A stretch of 64,000 nucleotides of DNA, from the NCBI GenBank assembly GCA_033065855.1, contig JAVXUO010002279.1, forward strand, positions 62,001 to 126,000, read 5' to 3'. The stretch is from Escallonia rubra (Eukaryota; Streptophyta; Magnoliopsida; Escalloniales; Escalloniaceae). Made by a program: the position numbers and the translations under genes. This document shows, one piece after another, positions 35,219 through 46,218 of the stretch; within the stretch, counting starts at the first letter, position 1, and every line of letters begins with the position of its first letter. Under the pieces are notes generated by a model. The model was not told the origin of the DNA. It made no database searches and saw nothing but the letters and a program-made list of their open reading frames with translations.

Positions 35219-35935
35219 TTTTCTTGTTGTGTTAGTGTACCTCCGAAGCAGAGGAATTGTCCTTAGTTATTAGTTAGTATCTTGATTCGAGTAAAGACTC
35301 GCTAATCTAACACAAATAGCCATCACTAGGGGCTATTTAGTGTTAAAACCGTCTATTCATTTTTGCCACTCTTATATATACAAGGAGTTTGCTTTATACC
35401 GCTCCTTGTTTGAGAAAACACCGTGAGAAGTAAGGCACCATGTTACTTTCTTTTTTACTCTATCTTATACTACATGCATCTCAATATGGTGAAAATTTTA
35501 CCCAAAGCCCAAAAAAGAAATAAGTGCAGCCTGTGAAAGCAAACACACCCCATCGGACAAAGTGCCTAGACAATATAGAAAGAGAGTGCGGAAATATTAT
35601 GTTCCATTATAAGCAGCAGATCTCTACTTCATGTACACAGAGAGACCTCGCATATACTTCCTCAAGGAAATTTGATTTCGCTTCACAATTGGAGTCACCT
35701 GTGTGCCATAATTTATCTATTACTTCATGTTCACCCCTGCAGCCAACTTACATCCTTATTGCATTCACCCCCAACATCCCCATTCTTCAACCTGAAGAAA
35801 AAGAAAAAAAAATAGAAACCCAACAACAACAACAAAAATTGGGGGAAACTAGTATAACTACCCTATTTGATAATTTGACACCTTAATAAATGTGAACTGA
35901 ACTCTACAGGCCAGGCTTAGCTCTGCCACCTAATG

Positions 35936-37365
35936 ATGTCTCTACCAACCTATTTGTGGATCCATTGCTTTCTTTCTTAACTCCGTGAAGTTAGTAATCC
36001 TGAACAGCCTGCATTTTTCATGAAGAGGCATGAGGTACCAATATCAAGTTCCAGTAAGAGTTTCACAACTACTCCTATAACTGTAGACAGAATAATTGAA
36101 GAATCATCATCATATAGAAAGGCAAGCAACACCAAAAATCAATTAGAGGACAACAAAATAAGCCATAATCAAGACAGATAATGACGTATGGGTGTTTTGC
36201 ATAAATACAGGTGAAGCAGAAAAAAAGGGCCTACTTAGCACAAGCAGCTCCACAAATGCCACAGTTTCAAACTTTAACCACCTAAGTATGTAAGAAACTT
36301 CTATCACTGATCTGGAAAAATAAACCCAATAGTATTAGGAAAGTACAAAGGCAAGTAGCTTGCAACAAATTTAAGTGAGGCACTCCAAGCATAACGAGTG
36401 CGAGAGTATTGCAAGCGTAACGAGTGAATGAGAGAGCAAAAATGAATCCTCTTCTGGTTAGTAAAAGTCACGTTTTGAAGGTACTGATAAATAACAAAAG
36501 AAGAAGTGGGTTTTAAACGTTAAAACTTCAAATAACATGAAGTCAAAGGCCACTATGCTACTCATAATTCTTCCACTATGCTACTCATAATTTCAGAGGC
36601 AAGAGTTTTAAGGCCAAACTATGCAAACTCTGTATAGATGTTACAGTATATGGCATTTGAAAGGAAGGAAATGTTAGAACTTTTGAGCAGAAACCAGCTA
36701 CTCCTCAACGCTACCTCCATCTTATCCAACAATAGTTCAATTTAGAGTAAGTAGCCGGAAATTAGCAGCAGGGTGTTCAGCGACTAAATGCTGTGATTGT
36801 TGTTTAGGATCTTTGCTTGGTAGCTGTACAGAGTTGAATTTGTTTTGGTCTCTTAAAATGGTGTTATAGTTTTAAGCTTAATGGAATACGAGGACTCTTG
36901 ACCAAAAAATAATAATAATAACACGAAGTAAATTACAGCAAAAGCCAAAGTAAGGCCCGTAATAACACCCCATGCTCGAAGGTTCACCCACTAGTACCAT
37001 ATGACAGCTTTTACAATTACAACTGCAACCGAAAGTAACTTTCTAACAGTCAAATTCAAAGAGTATGAAACACTAACTAATGCATTTATTATTGGAATCA
37101 TTAAGCATACTTGCCACTGGGAAGAGGCTAAATGTAACCTAGGCCTCATGGACCTAACATACTTGTATGCACCATGAGGAGTCATGCGCTCATGTTCTAC
37201 CTGTTTAAAAGTACAAAAGTCGTTCAAAGTGTATGTCTTACAAGGCAAAATGACTTTCCACATTGTGATTCATAATACCAGATAACAGAGAGCAGCGATT
37301 GTGCTGCTGCCCCGACCAGCCTTACGGTGGATGTAAGTCGTTGTAAAACAAGATGCATTCCCTTC
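35936..37365 (-). pseudogene. PTPMT1/DSP8-like dual-specificity phosphatase pseudogene, copy A
   Basis: Three exons of a mitochondrial-type PTP (PTPMT1 family, which dephosphorylates phosphatidylglycerophosphate) can be joined on the minus strand. Exon P (about 37365-37279) reads TTTYIHRKAGRGSS then ALCYL, the P-loop region whose family form is HCKAGRGRS. Exon Q (37200-37111, 90 bp, phase 0) reads VEHERMTPHGAYKYVRS and ASSQWQ. Exon R (from 36008) begins AVQDY and then stops at TAA (35993-35991). Introns have GT..AG ends. The catalytic Cys codon is CGT (Arg) at 37326-37324, and the GRS Arg is Ser, so the enzyme would be dead. N-terminal exons are not found upstream within the duplication. The family assignment rests on the P-loop plus the YVRSxRPR..L..SQWQ signature. 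A truncated transcript is possible but unsupported. Confidence 0.78.
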
Positions 37366-37674
37366 ACAAGTCAAAGATGAACCACAATTTAAAAGCAAGG
37401 TTATTGATGAGCACAATTTAGCTGCCATTGTTTTTCTGTTCCGCAAAAGAAGTAAGGGTTAATGTCAAATCTGTATCCCAAAGTATCACCCTAATACGAG
37501 AGATATTTGGTTATTGTCTAACGCCACTTCATCGGCGTAAGTTAGTGTTAAATTACTACTTATATTCTTACAAATAAGTAGTAATGCCAGCTTGCAGGCC
37601 CACGATCCAAATCAACCTTGAACATTAACTATAGTAAACTATTATTAAAAATTTGGGAAAAGAAAAAAATTATA

Positions 37675-38039
37675 CTCTTTCCGTCCCACATAATTTGATC
37701 GCTTTCTTTTTACACGCATATTAAGGATTTAGGTCATATATTGTGTGTTTTCGATTCTACCCTTTAGAGAATGGAAGAAGTAGGTAAGGAGAGAGAAAAT
37801 GAGTTAGATGAGTGTTAAATGTGAAGAGAGAAATAGAATAAAAAAAGCGTAAAAAGATAGGCCAAGGGAAAGAAAATAAGTTGATGGAGAGTTAAATGTG
37901 GAGAGAGCAATAGAATAAAAAAAATATAAAAGGGTAAATATATAAAATACTCACAGAGACTTTCTTTATTTGGAAGTGATCAATATTTGTGAGATGATCC
38001 AAAAAGAAAATATGATTATTTTATGTGGGACGGATGGAG
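37675..38039. mobile_element. Stowaway (Tc1/mariner) MITE, copy A
   Basis: 365 bp with inverted ends CTCTTTCCGTCCCACATAA and TTATGTGGGACGGATGGAG, flanked by TA on both sides. This is the common plant Stowaway terminus (CTCCCTCCGTCCCA type). No coding content. The same insertion is in copy B. Confidence 0.85.
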
Positions 38040-38117
38040 TATAAATGAGTCTTCTTATCGACCATCTTCACATATAAACTACTCCACATGCATCAATCCA
38101 CTCAGCCATAGTGCCCT

Positions 38118-38139
38118 CACCACCCCCCCCCCCCCCCCC
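38118..38139. repeat. Poly-C tract
   Basis: A run of about 17 C residues after CACCA. Copy B has interrupted C-runs at 44765-44790. Low-complexity and prone to length error. Confidence 0.7.
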
Positions 38140-39083
38140 AATTTAATGGTCTCTTTCTCTCCGTAAAATATTCTGTACTCTAACCAGAGAGAGAGAGCCA
38201 ATCTCCTCAATTTGAAGAAGATTGCGGGTCAAGCTCTGCAAACTGATTATGTTACGGTTTAGGATTCTGTTAGTTGAAAAATCTTGATTTCATTAGGGGC
38301 ACACATCTATTGTTTTTAACTCTTCATTCTTTTCTCAAATGCAATGAATTTATTGTTCTAACCATTCAATCAGTTTCTAAGTCGGTAGTGTTTGCTAATA
38401 GATTTTGATTTTTCATCTGTGAACTTTTTTTCACATTTAAACGGAGGTTAGTATGTTTTTTCACAAGATTTGTTGGCTTATGAAGAACTTGTCTTCTAAA
38501 GAACTTCAAGGATTATAACATGGCTGTTGAAAGGTGCCATTGTCATTTTACAGAAGCTGGTGAAGAGTATAATTGATTCATGTTATATATGGACATTTTG
38601 ATTAGATCAGAAACTAAGGAATTTAATGTAAGCGTCATGTTTGAATCATGTTATGGGCACTTTGATCAGATTACGACTAAAGAATACAGTGTAAACTCCA
38701 TGGTACTTTATTTTCCAATGTTTACGTTCTTGAGAAGAACTTGGTTGTAACTGCTTGGTTCAACTTATGTGTATTATTATAAGGTTGAACACTAAGGTTA
38801 ACTGATCCATGGATAAATAGTCCACTACTTCTCCATGATGCCCCCGAAGTTCTTTGAATTTTTTTCAGCTTCATTGTGATCAAAAGACTAGTTTTATATC
38901 TAGAGCTGCGGTTACAGAGTGGATTCTTACAGTTCATGGACTACATCATCCCAGTTCATTAAGATGAATTTCAAGAAAATCCCAAGTATAAACAAACTTC
39001 TTTTAGACATTTTGTCAAACAAGTTATGTTCAATTGAAATTTTGAAAACAACAACAATCTAAATCATGGATGGATATACCACT

Positions 39084-39438
39084 ATATAAAATGGCAAAGA
39101 GAAAGCTAAGCAAAGTGAGGTAGTGGTGACATGCCTTATGATTTAGAGAGACGGAGAAAGAATTCCGTGACGAAGTTATGTTCAATTTAGAGAGACGGAG
39201 AAAAAGTCTCATGTGTCTGAGTCTGGAAAACTTCCTTGTCTCGAGGAAGAATTCCGTGACGAAGATGCTGCTCCGAAATCTGACTGTCAGGCATCCCCAG
39301 ATCATCACGCCTGAGTGTCCACTTCGGCCGAAAGATGGGATCATCTTCGATCGATACCTGCTCGAGGATGTGTGGAGACCGTTCTGTAGGGGTGACTCTG
39401 GTCCTCTTGGGAGGAGGGGGCAGCTCCACACTTGGCGT
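39084..39438 (-). pseudogene. Internal 3' remnant of a Tat-type Gypsy element with an antisense frame
   Basis: Directly upstream of an LTR that reads on the plus strand lies a minus-strand frame at 39429-39187 (80 codons, MELPPPPKRTRVTP.. with Pro/Arg-rich start). Tat-lineage Gypsy elements are known to carry extra antisense frames between pol and the 3' LTR, and the position fits. The link to that family rests on position and the neighbouring LTR, not on a recognised protein domain. The short direct repeats TTTAGAGAGACGGAGAAA (39142, 39186) and AAGAATTCCGTGACGAAG (39157, 39246) suggest local rearrangement. The element is 5'-truncated near 39083, where the segmental duplication ends. Confidence 0.4.
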
Positions 39439-39889
39439 TGATAACTGATATAGCTAAAAATACCTCTCCAATCTACGGACGACACGTGGCAGTCATGACA
39501 CGTAACCCGTACGGACTCGCTCCTGATATGGCACTTACCATATCAGTCATCAGACAGAATCCTGAAAAGACTCTGACTCTATCAGCTCAGATTGGCATCA
39601 GATCCTCTAAGATCCTAATTGGATTCTAATTAGAGTTGGTCAAAGCTCAGTCATACTAGGATTCCTCCTTCTACCACTATATAAAGGGGCCATGCCCCTC
39701 AGGTAAACCGAAGCTCACACATATACACATTGTGACTTTACTGCTTCTTCAGAGTTCTACATCGTTAGCCTTCTCTGACTTAAGCATCGGAGCGTTCCCC
39801 CGCCGGAACCCCACCCGGCGGTCACTCCGTGTTCTCTTTTGCAGGCCTGATTTCTGGTGCTGTTCCCGATCCAGTTTTTAGCTGCAACA
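39439..39889 (+). mobile_element. Gypsy Tat-like LTR remnant
   Basis: About 450 bp starting TGATAACTGATATAG and ending AGCTGCAACA. It has a TATA box TATATAAA at 39678-39685 followed by GGGGCCATGCCCCTCAGGTA and then TGACTTAAGCATCGGAG. The last motif is a landmark of Tat/Retand-type Gypsy LTRs as I know them. No second LTR is seen in the window and no target duplication was identified, so this is a truncated element. Confidence 0.6.
39678..39685 (+). promoter_or_regulatory. TATA box of the Tat-like LTR
   Basis: TATATAAA followed by GGGGCC about 30 bases before the presumed transcript start. Confidence 0.5.
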
Positions 39890-39934
39890 AATCCTAAGCA
39901 AATAAACAAGTGGAAAATTGATTGAAGCACTGGA

Positions 39935-40645
39935 GCCACAATTATCGGCCCTACCCATCATCTTTCAATTGTCGACTTAGGCAACATTGGGCTACCAGCT
40001 TTTTCTGAAAATTCTTCAACCGTGGAGAAGGCTGACAGTGTCCTATCTGCAAGAGGCAATATACTGCATAAGAACTAGAAGAGAGGAAAAATGATCTATT
40101 TTGTCGAGGCTCGAGACAGAGGAATCGTAAAAACATAATAATAAGTCTGTATACAAAATCCATTGGAGAGATGGCCTAAGAGAGGGAAGGAGTTTAGTAA
40201 TCATAGTTTCTCAGCTTAGAAATTCATTGCAATGGTTCCCTCCATACATTAGGCAATGAGATGCATATTCAACTCCTTCCTATCCAAGCATCTATCACCA
40301 TACTAACAGTCTTCACAGCAAATTTAAACCTACTTAAGTGCTCTTTGTGAAAGCAGATGATCAATCATTCGTCCATCTCTTACTCCACCAGCTTACCATG
40401 AACTACCCACCCCCACAGTTTTGGAGGAATATTTTCTAGTTTGGAACTTCCTCTACTCAACTCAGGCCTGCCTTTAGAAAAGAGACCATGTCACTCTCCC
40501 TGGTTACACCAACTAGATGGCACATATTTAGAGACAGAGTGTTCATGCTTGAGAACTTTCGGTCTTGATAAAGGGTCTACTACTGGATCATATTCCAAAG
40601 ACAATTCTGTAATTAGGCATCACGGAGATATCTAGGATCTTGAAA
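39935..40645 (-). pseudogene. Unrecognised gene remnant, exon-like pieces
   Basis: Two coding-like pieces on the minus strand. About 40605-40420 reads ELSLEYDPVVDPLSRPKV, then HEHSVSKYVPSSWCNQGE, an in-frame TGA, then HGLFSKGRPELSRGS. About 40055-39955 reads ADRTLSAFSTVEEFSEKAG and SPMLPKSTIERW after an acceptor-like CTCTTGCAG, with a TGA in place of a codon. Amino-acid composition and the splice-like borders suggest exons of one decayed host gene. I do not recognise the family. 40055-40420 between them would be intron. Confidence 0.4.
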
Positions 40646-40649
40646 ACAA

Positions 40650-41540
40650 AATGTGATTTACCTGTTTCCACCAAGATACCAGTTATTGCCCAAGAAAAAA
40701 CTTAAACCTCCCTTCTGATCAACTGGTTTGCCATGGTCTGTTTAATTTTTTGTTATTTTAGAGACTTAAGTAGCAAATGCTAAAGGGTGTTAAGCATCAC
40801 AATTAGACAGAATAATGCAAGGCATCAAACTTGCGCATCAAACCCAATAGAATGATGCCTCACACATCACAGAGAACAGCTAAAACAATTGTCGTTTTTT
40901 CATTTATTGTCTCAAAACAGAGACTACAACCAATAAAGACACTCCAACAGAAATAAATCTACGAATGGCTGGTATTAAACAGCCATTTGCACAGTGCAAT
41001 CCGGAGGACTTTCAACATGTCTACAACTGAATTTACAGAAGATATGTTTTTCAATCACTTCCAAAAATAAGAACAACAATAATCGATATGCATCAAAAGA
41101 TGATATGCATCAAAAGATAAGACATGAATCTCCTTTGCATCAATGCACTTGAACCTTCCAGATTCTGCCATGAAATATTACATTAGCTGGGGTTTTTCAA
41201 TTTGATCATATGTTGGAACGGTCACGTAAACACAATGGGTCCCTTTAATTTAATTCTTCTTTTATTGAAGGCATCGTGTGGATGACTAAAGTTTTGTAAT
41301 AACAAAATTTTTGGGTTGTGTGGCAGGTAACCCAAGAATGAGCAAGCCCTTTCATCGAAACCTCATAATTAAACCATAAGTGAGTATTTTGATGTTCTTA
41401 TACCATGAATCCAAACAACTGCACATTCAAAAACCAGATTGAAAAAAAAAAAAGATCTATTAAAACCCATAATTAACACCCATTGTAATAGCCAAAGATA
41501 ATAACGATTAGCAAATCAGTAGAACACGTCTATAAATGTT
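40650..41540. other. Unassigned AT-rich sequence
   Basis: No gene or repeat family recognised. A short direct repeat ATGCATCAAAAGATRA occurs near 41090-41115. Confidence 0.3.
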
Positions 41541-41599
41541 TGTATCCTACTCAGGGGCAATGAGGTGTATAAACAAATGAGGAAGCAGATACAAGCAAA

Positions 41600-41770
41600 A
41601 ATCCCAAACAAGAAGGCAGGGCCATGAATCTTGAAGTGGGTGGGTTTTCTTCAACAATTTGTGGAGAGTAAAAGAGAGGGACTCACAGGAACAGGTAAGT
41701 GATTGCTTGGGTTGAAGAGAAGAAAATGAGAGCATCGGCATTGTTTTGGGTAGAATTTCCTCAAAGCAGA
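41600..41770 (-). pseudogene. Unrecognised gene 5' fragment, relative of 18180-18245
   Basis: Minus-strand frame beginning MPMLSFSSLQPKQSLTCSC and continuing through ESLSFTLHKLLKKTHPLQDS. It corresponds to the Ser-rich stretch at 18245-18180 with about 30 bp of indels. The Ser/Leu-rich, Asp/Glu-poor start resembles an organelle targeting peptide. Downstream similarity is lost within about 100 bp. Confidence 0.35.
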
Positions 41771-42824
41771 GAGGACATTCATGCGCTTGGCTTGGTGGTT
41801 GTTCCGTTTGTTATAGTCGTCCGGCAGCAAGGTTGGGCCCGGTATCGTCACCAAATTGGCTTCGTAGCTTATGGTTGACGACAATGCAGTGGATCAACAA
41901 AGACAGTGGCTTCCGACACTATGGTTGGTGATTGTGACGCACGCCATTAAGCGTGGTCTATGTGTAACTTAATTGATTTTATCGGGGCACATGGTTGTGG
42001 AATTTACAGGTGTAGACTCGGGCATTGTTTTGCTTTATCTTCGTTTACTAGTAATTTGTTTGGGCTTGGTGCGTGCTTCGTTTTAGTATTTTCTTGTTGT
42101 GTTAGTGTACCTCTGAAACCGAGGAATTGTCCTTAGTTATTAGGTAGTATCTTGATTCGAGTAAAGACTCGCTAATCTCTTACACAAATAGCCATCCCTA
42201 GGGGCTATTTGGTGTTAAAACCGTCTATTCATTTTTGCCACTCTTATATATACAAGGAGTTTGCTTTATACCGATCCTTGTCTGAGAAAACGCCGTGAAA
42301 AGTAAGGTACCACGTTACTCTCTTTTTTACTCTATCTTATATACTTCATGCATATCAATATGGTAAAATTTTTACCCAAAGCCGAAAAAAGGAATAAGTG
42401 CGGCCCGCGAAAGCAAACACACTCCATTGCGAGTGCGGAAATGTTTCATTCCATTATAAACTGCAGATCTCTACTACGTGTACACAGAGAGACCTCGAAA
42501 ATACTTCCTCAGGGAAACTTGACTTCACAATTGGAGTCGCCTATGTACATTTCTCAATCACCAGCATTCTTTGCTTCTGGGATGATAGGTACAGCGCAAC
42601 TTGCATCCACCTGCAACAAATGACAACACAAGCAGGTGAAGCACAGCCAAAACCCAAGCGAAATGGCTCTCATCAGGGGAGTTCCAACTTTTACTGAACT
42701 ATCAGAAACAAATGACAACACATATATACTGGTGAAGCAGAAAAAAGGGCCTAGTTAGCACAAGCAGAAAAAATGGCCTACTTAACTCTACAAGCCAGGC
42801 TCAGCTCTGCCACCTAAAGATGTC

Positions 42825-44255
42825 TCTACCAAACTATTTGTGGATACATTGCTTTCTTTCTTAACTCTGTGAAGTTAGTAATCCTGAACGGCCTTCATTT
42901 TTCATGAAGAGGCATGAGGTACCAATATCAAGTTCCAGTAAGTGTTTCACAACTATAACTGTAGACAAAATTTTGAAGAATCATCATCATATAGAAAGGC
43001 AAGCAACACCAAAAATCAATTAGAGGACAACAAAATAAGCCATAATCAAGACAGATAATGACGTATGGGTGTTTTGCATAAATACAGGTGAAGCAGAAAA
43101 AAGGGCCTACTAAGCACAAGCAGCTCCACAAATGCCACAGTTTCAAACTTTAACCACCTAAGTATGTAAGAAACTTCTATCACTGATCTGGAAAAATTAA
43201 AGACCCAGTAGTATTAGGGAAGTACAAAGGCAATGTAGCTTGCAACAAATTTAAGTGAGGCACTCCAAGCATAACGAGTGCGAGAGTATTGCAAGCGTAA
43301 CGAGTGAATGAGAGAGCAAAAATGATTCCCCTTCTGGTTGGCAAAAGTCACGTTTTGAAGGTAATAAACAACAAAATGAGAAGTGGGTTTTAAACGTTAA
43401 AACGTCAAAGATAACATGAAGCCAAAGGCACCTACGTATGGAGGTGCCTTTTAACTTCATGGAACCAATTCTTCCACTATGCTACTCATAATTTCAGAGG
43501 TAAGAGTTTTGAGGCCAAACTATGCAAACTCTCTATAGATGTTACAGTATATGGCATTTGAAAGGAAGGAAATGTTAGAACTTTTGAGCAGAAACCAGCT
43601 ACACCTCAACGCTACCTCCATCTTATCCAACAATAGTTCAATTTAGAGTAAGTCGCCGGAATAAAGTCCCTTCTACATTCCAGAATAGAGAACTTTGCTT
43701 GGTAGCTGTACAGAGTTGAATTTGTTTTGGTCTCTTAAAATTGTGTTATAGTTTTAAGCTTAATGGAATACGAGGACTCTTGACCGAAAAAATAATAATA
43801 ATTTAATAACGCGAAGTAAACTACAGCAAGAGTCAAAGTAAGGCCCGTAATAACACCCCATGCTCGAAGGTTCACCCACTAGTACCATATGACAGCTTTT
43901 ACAATTACAACTGCAACCGAAAGTAACTTTCTAACAGTCAAATTCAAAGAGTATGAAACACTAACTAATGCATTTATTATTGGAATCATTAAGCATACTT
44001 GCCACTGGGAAGAGGCTAAATGTAACCTAGGCCTCATGGACCTAACATACTTGTATGCACCATGAGGAGTCATGCGCTCATGTTCTACCTGTTTAAAAGT
44101 ACAAAAGTCGTTCAAAGTGTATGTCTTACAAGGCAAAATGACTTTCCACATTGTGATTCATAATACCAGATAACAGAGAGCAGCGATTGTGCTGCTGCCC
44201 CGACCAGCCTTACGGTGGATGTAAGTCGTTGTAAAACAAGATGCATTCCCTTCAC
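42825..44255 (-). pseudogene. PTPMT1/DSP8-like phosphatase pseudogene, copy B
   Basis: Same exon structure as copy A. The P-loop exon (lower bound 44167) reads HRKAGRGSS, with Arg in place of the catalytic Cys at 44214-44212. Exon Q (44088-43999) reads VEHERMTPHGAYKYVRS and ASSQWQ. The last exon starts at 42892 with AVQDY followed by TAA. Exons P and Q lie inside the tract identical to copy A, so both share the same inactivating changes. The simplest reading is that the gene was already dead before it was duplicated, or that the tract was copied from one to the other. Confidence 0.78.
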
Positions 44256-44576
44256 AAGTCAAAGATGAACCACAATTTAAAAGCAAGGTTATTGATGAGC
44301 ACAATTTAGCTGCCATTAGATAAAGCACTATGTATTCCTATTCCGCAAAAGAAGTAAGGGTTAGTGTCAAATTTGTGCCCTAAAGTATCACCCTAGTAAG
44401 AGTGATATTTGGTGGTTGTCTAACGTCACTTCATCGACGTTAGTTAGTGTTAAATTACTACTTATATTCAGACAAATAAGTAGTAATGTCAGCTTGCGGG
44501 CCCACGATCCAGATCAACCTTGAACCTTAACCATAGTAAACTATTATTTAAAATTTTGGAAAAGAAAAAGAATATA

Positions 44577-44744
44577 CTCCTTTCGTCCCACATAAAAAAA
44601 GTATATAAAAATACCTACATAAAAAAGTATAAAAATGGTAAATATATAAAAATACCTACAGAGTCTTTCTTAATTTGGAAGTGATCAATACTTGTGGGAT
44701 GATCAAAAAAGAAAATATGATTATTTTATGTGGGACGGGTGGAG
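44577..44744. mobile_element. Stowaway MITE, copy B, internally deleted
   Basis: Ends CTCCTTTCGTCCCACATAA and TTATGTGGGACGGGTGGAG with TA on both sides, at the same position in the duplication as 37675-38039 but only 168 bp long. About 200 bp of the interior is missing. Confidence 0.85.
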
Positions 44745-45807
44745 TATACATTAGTCTTCTTAATCCACCCCCCCTCTCCCCCCCCCCCCCAACCCCAATT
44801 TAATGGTCTCTTTCTCTCTGTAAAGTATTCCGTACTCCAACCAGAGAGAGCCAATCTCCTCAGTTTGAAGAAGATTGTGGGTGAAGCTCTGCGAACTGAT
44901 TATGTTACGATTTAGGATTCCGTTAGTTGGAAAATCTTGATTTCATTAGGGGCACATATCTATTGTTTTTAACTCTTCATTCTTCTCTCAAATGCAATGA
45001 ATTTATTGTTCTAACCATTCAATCAGTTTCTATGTCAGTAGTGTTTGCTTATAAATTTTGATTTTTCATCTGTGAACTTTTTTTCACATCTAAACGGAGG
45101 TTAGTATATTTTTTACAGGATTTGTTAGCTTATGAAGAACTTGTCTTCTGAAGAACTTCAAGGATTATAACATGGTTGTGGAAGGGTGCCATTGTCATTT
45201 TAGAGAAGCTGGTGAAGAGTATAATTGATTCATGTTATATATGGACATTTTGATTACATAAAAAACTAAGGAATTTAATGTAAGTGTCATGTTTGAATCA
45301 TGTTATGGACACTTTGATCATATTAAAACTAAAGAATACAATGTAAACTCCATGGTACTTTATTTTCCAATGTTTACGTTCATGAGAGGAACTTGGTTGT
45401 AACTGCTTAGTTCAACTTCTGTGTACCTCCCTTTTGGTTAATAGGTCCAAACACAAACCCCAATGATCATTTATAGAAATTTATTTTCATTATTATAAGG
45501 TTAAACACTAAGGTTAACCGATCTATGGATAAGTAGTCCACTACTTCTCCATGATGCCTCCGAAGTTCTTTGAATTTTTTTCAGCTTCATTGTCATCAAA
45601 ACACTAGTTTTATACCTAGAGTTGCGGTTGCAAAGTGGATTCTTACGGTTCATGGACTACATCATCCCAGTTCATTAAGATGAATCTCAAGAAAATCCTA
45701 AGTCTAAACAAACTTCTTTTAGACATTTTGTCAAACAAGTTATGTTCAATTGAAAATTTGAAAACAACAACAATCCAAATCACGGACGGATATACCACAA
45801 CAACAAT

Positions 45808-46218
45808 CCAAATGTTTCTTTTCTTACGTGTTTTTTGAGCTGACGGCCCGTCACAGGTACCATATGCACATTCTAGTGATGTTGTTGTGTTCGATGTGAC
45901 TTATATGACTAAAAACTTTAGGATGCCATTTGATCCATTTTTTTGAGTGAATCACCGTAGGTAGTTTATATGGTTTGGAGGTGCATGGAAAAGGGATGAG
46001 AAAGAGGCAGCATCTTGTGTGGCTATTCTATGTTTTATTGTGCATATTTGAGAGAGCTTCAACTGCAATCATCATTGACCAAGATGGAGCCTGGGAAATG
46101 TAATTCCCAAAGTCTATTCATATGCTTGATGTCACTTTTGCGCATTGCACATCAAAAAGCCATGTAGTTTCGTTACGAATCAACTATTGTAGATTTTGAG
46201 GCCTGATGAGTGGATTTG
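45808..46218 (+). pseudogene. FAR1/FHY3-like pseudogene, second copy
   Basis: Collinear with 1015-1164 joined to 12686-12935, reading through the point where CACTA element 1 is inserted in the first copy (single TTA at 45966-45968). It shows the same FAR1 landmarks (DVTYMTK-like block, FGVNHH-like remnant disrupted by a frameshift, CALHIKKP). It ends abruptly at 46218, where solo-LTR-like sequence Z starts. The remaining FAR1 sequence is not found on the far side of Z, so the 3' part is lost or lies outside the window. Confidence 0.75.

Larger units (their letters stand above)
35219..39083. repeat. Segmental duplication copy A, main piece
   Basis: Collinear with 42088-45790 over the whole stretch with scattered substitutions and indels, and one 484-bp tract that appears identical (36946-37429 against 43834-44317). 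It contains a phosphatase pseudogene and a Stowaway MITE. Similarity ends near 39083, after GGATATACCAC. The plus-strand frame at 35524-35886 is not conserved as coding in copy B. Confidence 0.9.
41786..45800. repeat. Segmental duplication copy B
   Basis: Uninterrupted counterpart of copy A (25181-25492 plus 35219-39083). At 42088-42093 it shows the site where the Copia-type element inserted in copy A. It carries the phosphatase pseudogene and a shorter version of the Stowaway MITE. Confidence 0.9.

Noticed and set aside
35524..35886. 120-codon plus-strand frame
   Set aside because: In copy B (42348-42697) the frame is broken and its second half unrelated, so it is not under coding constraint.
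36991..37263. 90-codon minus-strand frame identical at 43879-44151
   Set aside because: The frame runs through an intron, exon Q and the next intron of the phosphatase pseudogene. Only the VEHERM..SSQWQ part is coding-like.
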